Source: Cryptomeria japonica
Lineage: Eukaryota > Streptophyta > Pinopsida > Cupressales > Cupressaceae
Direction: 5' to 3'
NCBI RefSeq assembly: GCF_030272615.1
Contig: NC_081414.1
Coordinates: 813,471,569 to 813,535,568, forward strand
DNA: 64,000 nucleotides
The stretch's first letter is position 1; the number at the start of each line of letters is the position of its first letter. Both the position numbers and the translations under genes were made by a program. This document shows, piece by piece, positions 1 to 10,330 of the stretch. The notes under the pieces were generated by a model. It was not told the DNA's origin. It was given only the letters and a program-made list of their open reading frames with translations, and made no database searches.

Positions 1-1
1 T

Positions 2-157
2 TCTCTTGGAAAATGTTATGCATTTAAGAAATTTGTTCAACTGCAATATGATCTTGCACAAATTTGTCTCACAACAGATCTAGTTGTATTTCTTGGTAAA
101 AACATAGCGCCTTGGCACTTCTTTTCCCTTCATGTCGCTCTTCACCCTATGATATAA
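2..157 (+). pseudogene. Tail of gag-like ORF with half a CHHC zinc knuckle
   Basis: Frame 2 is open from the window edge to a TAA at 155-157. It encodes SLGKCYAFKKFVQLQYD, the second half of the knuckle whose complete form is seen at 5690-5760. It is the 3' end of the reading frame described at 4592-5816, from the preceding copy. The upstream half lies outside the window. Confidence 0.6.
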
Positions 158-886
158 CTAGCCCATTTAACGGGAGCTCTTTATCATTTGTGGTGGTATT
201 GCTTCAATTTTACATACTTTGGGGTAGAAACATGAAGTCCATTTTCCTTCTTCTTTCTATCCACTTGCCTCTATCTTTGTGCATTATTCATTACCGAATC
301 TCTTTTCTAGCATAAGAATAATTCCTATTTGAGCATATAATTTTTCTTGGGTTTCTTTATTGAAGAGAAGTTTCTTTAATGGATAGTGTTATTGTTCTCT
401 TTTTTTCATTCTCTTGGAAAATGTCTATTTTCTATGGTTGCCATTATTCTCAGAGCATGATATGCCTCCTTGCATGTAATGATCTCTCGAGACATGCATA
501 TTCCTTCCTTTGGAGAATTTGTTCCATTAGGAAGGCATTTCACTTGAAAATAAACACCATTGGAAAATGTATACCCCTTTTTCCCCTTGTCCTTGTTACT
601 TAGGGGCAAGGATTTTCTCTCTTATCTCTTTCTCTTCATCTCATCACTATTTTCTTTAGGGGCTGAATTTTTTATAATGGTATGATTTCATGATTAATCC
701 CCCTAGGGTAATATGTGATGCTTTATCTCTTTTCCTTTCGAAGATTACCACTTCTTGAGATGTGTATTTTACATATACTAATCACTTTTATTGCATGCAA
801 GTACATCGTGCATTTGATTATGTTAATCTATCTCTAGAAGATTGTGTAAGTTCTTCTCATTGTCCCTACACTTGAGGGGGCAATGA

Positions 887-905
887 TCTCTCTCTCTCTC
901 TCTCT
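887..905 (+). repeat. CT microsatellite in long repeat copy 1
   Basis: A pure CT run follows a G-rich motif (GAGGGGGCAATGAT). Copy 2 has the same tract expanded at 6589-6617, as expected of a slipping microsatellite. Confidence 0.9.
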
Positions 906-1410
906 TTCCCTAGGAATCCACTTTTCCCTATTTTACAGATGGTGTGAGTTATATTACTTTATGTCATTCCTTGTGCACAGTTGTTGGGTGTTGGCTCAAC
1001 GATTTTCTCTTATACAAGAGGTGTAAGTCCTTGACTACAACCTCTTTCACACTTGGTAATGTACATCTATGATAAATTCACCCATCCCTCTGGGGGCTAA
1101 AAGTGAGTCATCCCTCATCAAGGATCCCTTTCACCTAGCAATAGGAGGAAGGATTGAATTCTTGTTCTCTTCTGCGCTTCATTCTAGAAGATGTCATATT
1201 TGTCTAAGACAACTCCTCTTGGAGGAAGATGTCTTTTTGAACAAATATCTCTTCTCCTCCAAGGATCACCTTTACACTTACAACACGATATCTCATTTCA
1301 GCTATCCTATCCTTGCTTGAAGAGTGTTCCCTCTCTTGCGTGAATTTATTGAATTGTTGCATTGTGGATATCTTCTTTGTGATGAAGGAAGGTATCCTTG
1401 TTTTACTTTC

Positions 1411-1448
1411 CTTAAGATGTCAACATTAACCCATGTTGACATCTTAAG
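1411..1448 (+). repeat. Perfect 16-bp inverted repeat with 6-nt spacer
   Basis: The arms CTTAAGATGTCAACAT (1411-1426) and ATGTTGACATCTTAAG (1433-1448) are exact reverse complements around TAACCC. A run of seven G follows directly. The copy at about 7120-7153 keeps the right arm but has mismatches in the left arm. It can form a hairpin in DNA or RNA. Its role is unknown. Confidence 0.9.
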
Positions 1449-1490
1449 GGGGGGCAGCCACACTTTGTACCATACTTCTCTCGTGCATTA

Positions 1491-1890
1491 TACAATGGGA
1501 CATTCTTGGAACCAGATGGCGACCTCTTAGAGAAAGGTGTCATCACTTTTCTTGTACAGTGGGACATTCTTGGAACCAGAGGGAAGCCTCTTAGAGAAAG
1601 ATGTTGTCATTTTTTTCTTGTACAATAGGTCATTCTTGAAACCAGAGAACAAACCCTTAGAGCGAGATGACGCTACTTTTTCCTGGCGCAATGGGGCACT
1701 CTTCAAACCAGAGCACAGACTCTTAGAGAGAGATATCTTCACTTCTTCTTTTTATACAATGGGCCATTCTCAGAACCAGAGCACAAACTCTTAGAGCGAG
1801 ATGATGCTACTTTTCTCTTATGTAGGGTGATTATTCTTGGAACACGAGCACAAACTCTTAGAAAGAGATATCACACCTTTCTTGACACTT
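1491..1890 (+). repeat. Tandem array of about six 65-bp units (copy 1)
   Basis: Units start near 1491, 1555, 1621, 1686, 1754 and 1821, so the period is 64-68 bp. Each has the skeleton CATTCTTGGAACCAGAG, then CTCTTAGAG, then a T-rich stretch. Units have diverged from each other by roughly 10-25 percent. The array lies upstream of the TATA box, in the position of an LTR U3 region, where such repeats often act as enhancers. Confidence 0.85.
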
Positions 1891-2908
1891 GTACTATATA
1901 TTCTATACATGTTATTGCATACTCAGGCATAGAATCCTATGAGACACTTCAAATCTCACTTGCACACACGTGTTGGAGGTTGGGTGGAACTAACAGTGTT
2001 CCCACTCTCCTCCCTTAAAATGGATCACCTAGATAGACTTTGGGGGCTAGTTTTCCGTGTCCTCCTCTCCATGGATCACCTAGTTTTAGGGGCGAGATGC
2101 CCATGCTTTCTCTCTTGTTCTCCTTTCTTCTCATGGATCATCGAAGTGTGTATTCATGTCCTCTCTCTCTTTCCTCTCATGAACCCATAGTTTTTCTATT
2201 GATGGTTCATGGATGATGTCAACTTTTCTCTTTTATGTGATCCCTTGTGTTTATGTGATGGCATTGGTCTTTGTGTCCTAATTAGTTGTTGAGACATCTA
2301 AGTATCGAGGTCTTTTTGGCTAGTTGGTTTGTCGTCATGTGTCTTATGTTTGTCGTGTGTCTTTTGCGCTTTGTTTTTGTTGTGTGTGTCTTGTTCCTTT
2401 TTGTTTGGTGTGGTCTTGCATATGTTTGAGTGAGTTAAGATCCTAGGATTGGGGGCTTTTGCTCCTCAATAATAGTGACATCTTATACTCCTTGTGGTAT
2501 TGCTCTGCTTCTCTCATCTTCATCTCTATTTCTTCTACTTTATTGGTAGTATTGGCATAAGTCGTACTCCCGCTAAAGTGTGGGCTAAATGTAGTATCAT
2601 AAAATTGCGACCCTAGCAATTTTAACCACATTTGAGGTCCTCACCTTGGCGACAACATCCTCCTTCCTAACCAAGACCCCTTTCCTGCATTTTCACCATT
2701 GAAACCCTCCTTGTCTAGGCTTTATTTCTACCTTAGACCCTGTCTGAGCCCCAAAATAGGGTAGGACAGGGGCGTGGCGCCCCTTTCCCTACCTCTCAGG
2801 GTCTCCCTATGTAGGGTATGCCCGGTCCCCTATGCATAATTTGATCCTTGGGGTTTGCATTTCCTCTTTGTTGGCCTTCAATGATTGAAAATTTATCCTT
2901 GAGACATG

Positions 2909-2917
2909 TATAAAAGG
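2909..2917 (+). promoter_or_regulatory. Candidate LTR TATA box (copy 1)
   Basis: TATAAAAGG is followed about 30 bp on by the likely start of the transcribed R region. Copy 2 has CATAAAAGG at 8593-8601 in the same context. Assignment rests on sequence and position only. Confidence 0.6.
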
Positions 2918-3744
2918 AGATTCAATTCCCTCATTTAGGAGGAGGTGATACAAAAGAAAGATAAAGATAACAATCGAAATTCAAGAAGAAGGTCTTCATT
3001 ATCAAGCATTCAAGCAATCAAGTCTTCTTCATTCATCCATGGGAGCAATATTACAACATCCATTTGCAAGCATGTGTGTTTGTTAGGGTTTTGTCATGTT
3101 ACATGTCATTTCATGCAACACTTGTGATTACATTCAAGAAGCAAAGCAATCATCATCGACAAATTGTAGATATACAAGGTATACAATTCCATTATTTACA
3201 TTTCAGCATTTGCAATTACTTTCTTTCAAGGTTGATTCCTCAACCAAGGTTTGACTGAGGCAAACCCCTGTTCGCAACCCTTCTTCCCTTCTTTTTTGTG
3301 TGTAGGTTGTCATTCCAGGTTTGGGCTTCATTTGCAGTGACAAAAGAAACTTTTCATTTTGCGGATTTTGTGGAGGACCGTGTACACTATCGCCACGATC
3401 CCGATGACTTTTCTCCAAATTTGTAGGGTAGATCCATATCAATCTAGTTAGCTTAGATTCAAAGTTACAATGCAATCCCAAACTGGTAGGTCCTCATTTC
3501 ACTCAATTTCTCCCTTTGTTCCACATAGTCAACAAGTTAACTTTCCTATTTACAAAAGAGGGCAAAACACACTTCAACCCTTGCAATCCACTTGGAATTA
3601 ACATCCTTGTCTCTCTTGGATTTGGATCTAGTGGATTCAAGCCGCTCTTTTGAATGTAAATTTCCCCCAAGTGAAAATCATCCTAGTGACTTCCTTTCTC
3701 TCTCCTAGGTGGGGAGTCACTTGGGTTCAATTTTCCACTTTATA

Positions 3745-3765
3745 TTTTAGTGAACTCGACGTCTT
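3745..3765 (+). promoter_or_regulatory. Leader just inside the LTR; candidate primer-binding region
   Basis: Immediately after the repeat end comes TTTTAGTGAACTCGACGTC. Element II has nearly the same motif (TTAGTGAACCCGACGTG on the minus strand, 52511-52531) directly inside its own LTR. The shared position argues for a primer-binding or leader role. I could not match it to a particular tRNA. Confidence 0.5.
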
Positions 3766-4591
3766 ACACATTGATTTTGATTTCTCATTATTAGATCTGA
3801 TTACTTGATATTTCAAATTAAAATTTTAATTTCCAAGTTTGATCTATTTGCCAATTTCAGAGGTTAATGGCATAGAAACCCCATTTTTTCATTTTGAGAA
3901 AATTAAGCTTGTGAATTGTAAAATGTTAATTACTTGTTTCAGATCTAATTTCTATTTCAAAATTGCAATTCAAATCTGTCTCTTTATTATGAAAATTCAG
4001 TGGTTAAATCATAAAACTCTAATTTTTAGAATTCTTTTATTTTCGACCTTTGACTGCATTTTTGATCGATCTAGACATCTCCAAATCGGTCGTGTTTTTG
4101 GATTCCGCATTAAAATTATAATTTCTATCATCCATGTTTTGAAAAATGTTTGTCGAACTGTGTGCACTTTCGCCACGGTCCTCAGCTTTTTTCCCAAAAT
4201 TTTGGGAGACAGAATTGGCTGTATTTTTCTACTCAAATCCAGAACATCGACGTACTTTATCAATTTGAACACCCTTTAAGGTCAAAAACAAATTCAAATT
4301 TCATCACATTCAAATCTTACATTGATTTTAATAAAAAAGGTCCTAATTTTAGATCTTCTTTTCTAGCAAATTTAGATTTCAATTAAGAGACTTTCAATGG
4401 TGACCAATAAATTTGATTTACTTGCTCTTTCGCATATGATTACATTGCTTTTTGCATATATTTACTACAATCACGTGTCGGATAAGGGTTTATTTCATTT
4501 CCTATTGCTCCTCTTTATTCATAGCACTTGGTCACATTGTGTTGTTAGGATTTCCAAATTATTTTCTTTTTAATTAGATCTCAAAGATTTC
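3766..4591 (+). other. AT-rich untranslated leader of the long-repeat element
   Basis: No domain is recognisable. The open frames here (for example 3839-4279) are AT-rich, low in complexity and unlike any retroelement protein. A short block near 4150-4200 (GTGTGCACTTTCGCCACGGT) resembles the LTR at 3385-3405 (GTGTACACTATCGCCACGAT), so LTR-like words recur inside the leader. Confidence 0.5.
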
Positions 4592-5816
4592 ATGTATCAT
4601 TTATGTTGCATTATGGTGATGCTGTTAATAAAATTATTTTCCTATGTTAATCACCTTAAAGCTTTTGTAGATACTAAACCTAAAGATCCTAACCTTTGTA
4701 ACTCTCCTATGGTATCTTGTGTGGATGAGATGAGACCTAATGCTTTAACCAATGATCTCTCTAACAAAGAGCAAGCATTGGAAAGTAACATGGATCCATC
4801 TTCTTCTCATACACACACCCTTGAGCAAGGGGGGCAAAATCAAAACTTTAACATTCTTACATCTTTAGATCCTCCTTATTCTCCTAAGACCTATCTTTAA
4901 CATCAAAGTATATGTAGGGAGGATGATGTCATGTATTTTATTCATGACCTTTCCCCTCGCATAGAAATAACTAAAAATGAGCTTTTAGATGATGAAGATG
5001 TTCCTCCCCAATCTTCCAAAAAGGATAGGCTTGATAAAGGAAAGGAGATTGTCATTTCCCATGATACTCCTTCTTCATTTACAAATCCTTTTTCTTTCTC
5101 CTTACACATTAGATTTCAAATAAATTCATGATCTTGTTCCTCCATCTAGTCAATTGCAACATTATTATAGTCGTGGCTTTCATATAATAACAAAACAAGG
5201 ATTTAAAAGACAAGGAATTGGGAAATTTGAGCATGGAATTCGTGTCCCTATAAATCCTCCCACACAAACTACTACAAGAGGCCTCGGAAGTGGTATCCCT
5301 CTTTCTATGGACGAACTCCTTGGGCTCCAAAAATTTAAAGATTATCTCCAAAAACAACAAATCAAAAGAGCCTTTAAGAATGCTTCTTCTTCAAAGCGTC
5401 CTTTTTGTTCATTTCACCAAACCCATGATCACAATGCTGATGATTGTCCTAATTTTAAAAAATTTATTCAGGATGGCATAGATAGTGGCAAAATTAGAAG
5501 TGTGGATAATAAACCTTCTTCTCCTAACAAACCCTCTCCTTTATGTCAAGACTATATTTACCATCCCGACAGAATAGTTTCAAGAATATATTGGAGATTG
5601 AAATAGGACAAGAACATTTCCTTTCCTCCTCAAAATAAAAACAAAAATCTTAAGCAAGTGAAAGGTATTGAATACTGCATTTTTCATGATTTATATTCAC
5701 ATTCTCTTGGAAAATGTTATGCATTTAAGAAATTTGTTCAACTGCAATATGATCTTGCACAAATTTGTCTCCCAACAGATCTAGTTGTATTTCTTGGTAA
5801 AAACATAGTGCCTTAG
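4592..5816 (+). pseudogene. Decayed gag-like ORF with G-patch-like segment and two CHHC zinc knuckles
   Basis: The first part (4592-5131, frame 2, stop at 4898-4900) is acidic and polar. The frame shifts near 5135-5150, and the second part runs in frame 3 from 5154 with one TAG at 5604-5606 to a stop near 5816. The second part has a G-patch-like stretch (KQGFKRQGIGKFEHGIRVPI, then RGLGSG) and a first knuckle CSFHQTHDHNADDC. After the TAG comes a second knuckle CIFHDLYSHSLGKC. Both fit C-x2-H-x4-H-x4-C, the same variant as in element II. No capsid, protease, reverse transcriptase or integrase is present, so the element is probably non-autonomous. The order G-patch, knuckle, knuckle is unusual: element II has knuckle, protease, G-patch. 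The product would be nucleic-acid binding, by inference. Confidence 0.65.
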
Positions 5817-6586
5817 CACTTCTTTTCCCTTCATGTTTCTCTTCACCCTGTGATATAACTAGCCCATTTAACGGGAGCTCTTTATCATTTGTGGTGGTAT
5901 TGCTTCAATTTTACATACTTTGGGGCAGAAACATGAAGTCCATTTTCCTTCTTCTTTCTATCCACTTGCCTTTGTCTTTTTGCATTATTCATTACTAGAT
6001 CTCTTTTCTAGCATAAGAATAATTCCTATTTGAGCATATAATTTTTCTTGGGTTTCTTTGCTGAAGAGAAGCTTCTTTAATGGATAGTGTCATTGTTCTC
6101 TTTGTTTCATTCTCTTCGAAAATGTCTATTTTCTATGGTTGCCATTATTCTCAGAGCATGATATGCCTCCTTGCATGTAATGATCTCTCGAGACATGCAT
6201 ATTCCTTCCTTTGGAGAATTTTTTCCACTATGAAGACATTTCACTTGAAAATAAACACCATTGGAAAATGTATACCCCTTTTTCCCCTTGTCCTTGTTTC
6301 TTGGGGGGCAAGGATTTTCTCTCTTATCTCTTTCTCTTTATCTCATCACTATTTTCTTTAGGGGCTGAATTTTTTATAATGGTATGATTTCATGATTAAT
6401 CCCCCTAGGGTAATATGTGATGCTTTATCTCTTTTCCTTTCGAAGATTGTCACTTCTTGAGATGTGTATTTTACATATACTAATGTCTTTTCTTGCATGC
6501 AAGTACATTGTGCATTTGATTATGTTAATCTATCTCTAGAAGATTGTGTAAGTTCTTCTCATTGTCCCTACACTTGAGGGGGCAAT

Positions 6587-6588
<2 letters not shown>

Positions 6589-6617
<29 letters not shown>
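6589..6617 (+). repeat. CT microsatellite in copy 2
   Basis: Same location as 887-905 in copy 1 but about 10 bp longer. Confidence 0.9.
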
Positions 6618-7200
6618 AGGGATCCACTTTTCCCTATTTTGCAAATGGTGTGAGTTATATTACTTTATGCCATTCCTTGTGCATAGTTGTTGGGTGTTGG
6701 CTCAAGGATTTTCTCTTATACAAGAGGTGAAGTCCTTGACTACAACCTCTTTCACACTTGGTAATGCACATCTATGATAAATTCACCCATCCCTCTGGGG
6801 GCTAAAAGTGAGTCATCCATCATCAAGGATCCCTTTCACGTAGCAATAGGAGGAAGGATTTAATTCTTGTTCTCTGTCGCACTTCATTCTAAGAGATGTT
6901 ATATTTGTCTAAGACAACTCCTCTTGGAGGAAGATGTCTTTTTTAATAAAGCTCTCTTCTCCTCCAAGGATCACCTTTACACTTACAACAAGATATCTCT
7001 TTTCAACTATCATATCCTTGCTTGAAGAGTATTCCCTCTCTTGCTTGGATTTATGGAATTATTGCATTATGGATATCTTCTTTGTGATGAATTTAGGTAT
7101 CCTTGATTTAATTTCCCTAAGATATCACCATTAAACTATGTTGACATCTTAAGGGGGGCATCCACACTGCTCCTTTGTACCATATTTCTCTTGTGCATTG

Positions 7201-7595
7201 TATAGTGAGACATTCTTGGAACCAGAGGGCGGCCTCTTAGAGCAAGGTGTCATCACTTTTCTTGTAAAATGAGACATTCTTGGAACTAGAGGGAAGCCTC
7301 TTAGAGTAAGATGTCGTCGCTTTTTTCTTGTACAGTAGGTCATTCTCAGAACCAGAGCAGAAACTCTTAGAGCGAAATCATGTTTATTTTTGTTGGTATA
7401 GTGTGACACTCTTGGAACTAGAGCACAAACTCTTAGAGCGAGATGTCTTCACTTCTTTTTTTATACAATGGGTCAATCTTGGAACTGGAGCATAGACTCT
7501 TCAAGCGAGATGATGCCACTTTTCTCCTATCTAGGGTGATTATTCTTGGAACCAGAGCACATACTCTTAGAGAGAGATATCATGCCTTTCTTGAC
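7201..7595 (+). repeat. Tandem array of about six 65-bp units (copy 2)
   Basis: Counterpart of 1491-1890, with the same unit skeleton (ACATTCTTGGAACCAGAG, CTCTTAGAG) and the same unit number. The array therefore existed before the two copies separated. Confidence 0.85.
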
Positions 7596-8592
7596 ATTAA
7601 TGCTATACATTATATACAAGTTGTAGCGTACTCAGGCATAGAATCCTATGAGGTGCTTCGAACCTCACTTGCACACACGTGCTTGAGTTTTGGTAGAACT
7701 AACATTGTTCCCACTCTCCTCCCTTGCATGAATCACCCAGACTGACTCTGGGGCTAGTTTACCGTGTCCTCCTCTCCATGGATCACCTAGTTTTAGGGGC
7801 AAGATGTCCATGCTTTCTCTCTTGTTCGCCTTTCTTCTCATGGTTCACCAAAATTGTGTATTCATTTCCTCTCTCTCCTTCCTCTCATGAACCCATAGTT
7901 TTGTTATTGACGGTTCATGGATGATGTCAACTTTTCTCTTTTATGTGATCACTTGTGTTTATGTGATGGCATTGGTCTTTGTGTCCCGATTAGTTGTTGA
8001 GACATCTTAGTATCAAGGTCTCTTTGGCTAGTTGGTTTGTCGTCTTGTGTCTTGTGTTTTTCGTGTGTCTTTTGTGCTTTATTTTTGTTTTGTGTACTCT
8101 TGCATATATTTGAGTGAGTTAAGGTCCTAGGATTGGGGGCTTCTTCTCCTCAAGAATAGTGACGTCTTATACTCCTCGTGGTATTGCTCTGCATATCTCA
8201 TCTTTATCTCTATTTCTTCTACTTTACTGGTAGTAATAGTGTAATCCATACTCCCGCTAAAGTAGGGGTGAAATGTAGTGTCATAAAATTGCGACCCTAG
8301 AAATTTTAATCATATTTGAGGTCCTCACCTTGGCGACGACATCCTCCTTCCTAACCAAGACCCCTTTCCTACATTTTCACCCTCGAAACCCTCCTTGTCT
8401 AGGCTTTGTTTCTACCTTAAACCCTATCCAGGCCCCAAAATAGGGCAGGACAGGGGCATGGTACCCCTTTCCCCACCTCCTAGGGTGGCCCTTTGATGGG
8501 TATGCCCGGTCCCCTATGCATAATTTGATCCTCAAGGTTTGCATTTCCTCTTTTTCACCCTTTAGTGATTAAAAATTAATCCTTAAGGAATG

Positions 8593-8601
8593 CATAAAAG
8601 G
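8593..8601 (+). promoter_or_regulatory. Candidate LTR TATA box (copy 2)
   Basis: CATAAAAGG stands where copy 1 has TATAAAAGG, followed by the same AGATTCAATTC context. One base departs from the better TATA form. Confidence 0.5.
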
Positions 8602-9559
8602 AGATTCAATTCACTCATTTAGGAGGAGGCGATACATGAGCAAGATAAGGATAATAAGTGAAATTCAAGTATAAGGCCTTCATTATCAAATATTCGAGCG
8701 TTTAGGTCTTCTTCATTCATCTAGGGGAGCAATATTACATTAATTTGCAAGCATGTGTGTGTTAGGGTTTTGTCATGTTGCATGCCATTTCATGCAGCAC
8801 TTGTGATTACATTCAAGAAGCAAAATAATCATCATCAACAAATTGCAAATCTACAAGGTATACAATTTTATTATTTACATTTCAACATTTGCAATTACTT
8901 TATTTCAAGGTTAATTCCTCAATTGGGGTTTGATTGAGGAAAACCCATATCCACAACCCTTCTCCCCTTCTTTTATGTGTGTAGGTTGTAGGTGCACAAC
9001 CATAATTGTAGGTTTGGGCTTCATTTGCAGAGACGAAAGAACCCTTTTTGTTTCACGGATTTTGTGGAGGACCATGTACACTGTCGCCATAGTCCCGTCG
9101 AATTTTCTCCAAATTTGTAGGGCAGATTTGTATCAGTCTTATTAGCTCAGATCTGAAGTTACAATGCGATCCCAAACTGGTAGCTCCTCATTTCACTCAT
9201 TTTCTCTCTTTGTTCCACATAGTCAACAAGTCAACTTTCCTATTTACAAAAAAGGGAAAAACACACTTCAACCCTTGCAATCCACTTAAAATTCACATCC
9301 TTGTCTCTCTTGGATTTGGATCTAGTGGATTCAAGCCCCTCTTTTGAATGTAAATTTCCCCCTAGTGAAAATCATCCTAGTGACTTCCTTTCTCTCTCCT
9401 AGGTGGGGAGTCACTAGGGTTCAATTTTCCACTTTACACTATCTAACCTAGAATAGATTATTTTATGTTGAGTTTGATTATTACACAATGTGAACCAAAT
9501 GCCTTCAGAATGTGATTTACACTTATCCATGGAGTCAATCAAGAACAAAGAGCTCTTTA

Positions 9560-10330
9560 TCCTTAACCAATAAAATAATTCATTGTATTTTTAGTTGAGA
9601 TATTTACAACCACTCTTGTCCTTCTTATATTCAATCATGTTAAAGTCCCCAATAATCAATCAAGGGATCCTAATAACATTAGAAGACATCCAAAGCCATA
9701 TTGTACATCTTTCCTTGTACTCATTAGAGGCATTATGGGATGATAAACCAAAATGTTTTTTATTCACCTCAAGAATTATCCATACAAACCCACTACACAA
9801 ATAAATACAATACTTTACAATAACATCACTCTATTTAAGACTAACCAACATAGTAACTCCATATTTACCTTTTTCATACTGACTAGAAAACGCTTTTGCT
9901 AAGTTATTCTAGAGAAAATTTAAAACACGTCCCTTTTGGAAGCCAATCGCTTTAATTTCTTGAAGGCAAAGAAAATCCAATTTAGGTTTGTCTTTGCAAA
10001 AAGGCCCTAACTAGATAGTTTCTATCAACGGATTCAAGTTACCTAACATTCCAATTGACAATGTCAAAAACCATTAACTAGGATGAGGGGTGGGATTTAT
10101 GATTTTTAGATAGCCTGTTAAAACACTCGTGGATTTTCTCAACTTTCCCCTTATCTTCCTTACCTCTTTTAGATATCTTTTTTCACTACTATTTGCAGAG
10201 CCCCGAAACCAATCCATCAATTTCCTCTTTTTCTTGTCCTCCTCAAGCAAACAAGCTTCATCATCAACCTTGGTTGGTTAAAGTCATGGGCTAGAGAATA
10301 ATGGGTTAAACCTATTGAAAATAACCTTAA
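9560..10330 (-). pseudogene. LINE fragment: APE-type endonuclease of a non-LTR retrotransposon
   Basis: Read on the minus strand, this holds the motif order of an L1-type endonuclease: WNVR near 10041-10066, FLCLQEIKA near 9949-9975 (catalytic Glu) and LIIGDFNM near 9633-9656 (GDFN motif). The region upstream in element sense (10130-10260) encodes EEDKKKRKLMDWFRGS, which looks like the segment ahead of the endonuclease. Frameshifts and stops are frequent, so it is dead. Reverse transcriptase is missing. The fragment ends close to the LTR edge at 9438, as if the LTR element had landed in it or truncated it. Confidence 0.7.

Larger units (their letters stand above)
1..3744 (+). mobile_element. 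Long direct repeat, copy 1: retroelement 3' region plus LTR, cut by window start
   Basis: This segment is repeated in the same orientation at 5702-9438 with a few percent divergence by eye. It opens inside a gag-like reading frame, then runs through noncoding sequence with G-run motifs, a CT microsatellite, a long inverted repeat and a 65-bp tandem array. It ends in a promoter-like part (TATA box near 2909) and a stretch resembling the R/U5 part of an LTR. The repeat stops at about 3744 (TATA here, TACA in copy 2, the expected CA end). The outer LTR start cannot be fixed because the window begins inside the repeat. It could be one very long LTR, or the gag 3' end plus a shorter LTR in a tandem LTR-interior-LTR-interior-LTR array. 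Confidence 0.75.
5702..9438 (+). mobile_element. Long direct repeat, copy 2: gag tail, 3' region and LTR
   Basis: This matches 1-3744 throughout, with many substitutions and a few small indels. It keeps the gag tail, G-run motifs, CT tract, inverted repeat (degenerate left arm), 65-bp array, TATA-like box and terminal block. It ends with TACA at 9435-9438. After that, sequence resembling a LINE flank begins, so 9438 is taken as the outer edge of the element. It is the downstream partner of copy 1, and together they flank the 3745-5701 interior. Confidence 0.75.

Noticed and set aside
1491-1890. CRISPR or satellite array
   Set aside because: Units of 65 bp are head to tail with no spacers, and the same array sits in both long-repeat copies, so it is part of the element.
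3839-4279. 146-codon open frame in the long-repeat element leader
   Set aside because: AT-rich, Ile/Phe/Lys-heavy, with an equally open frame on the other strand; no homology recognised.
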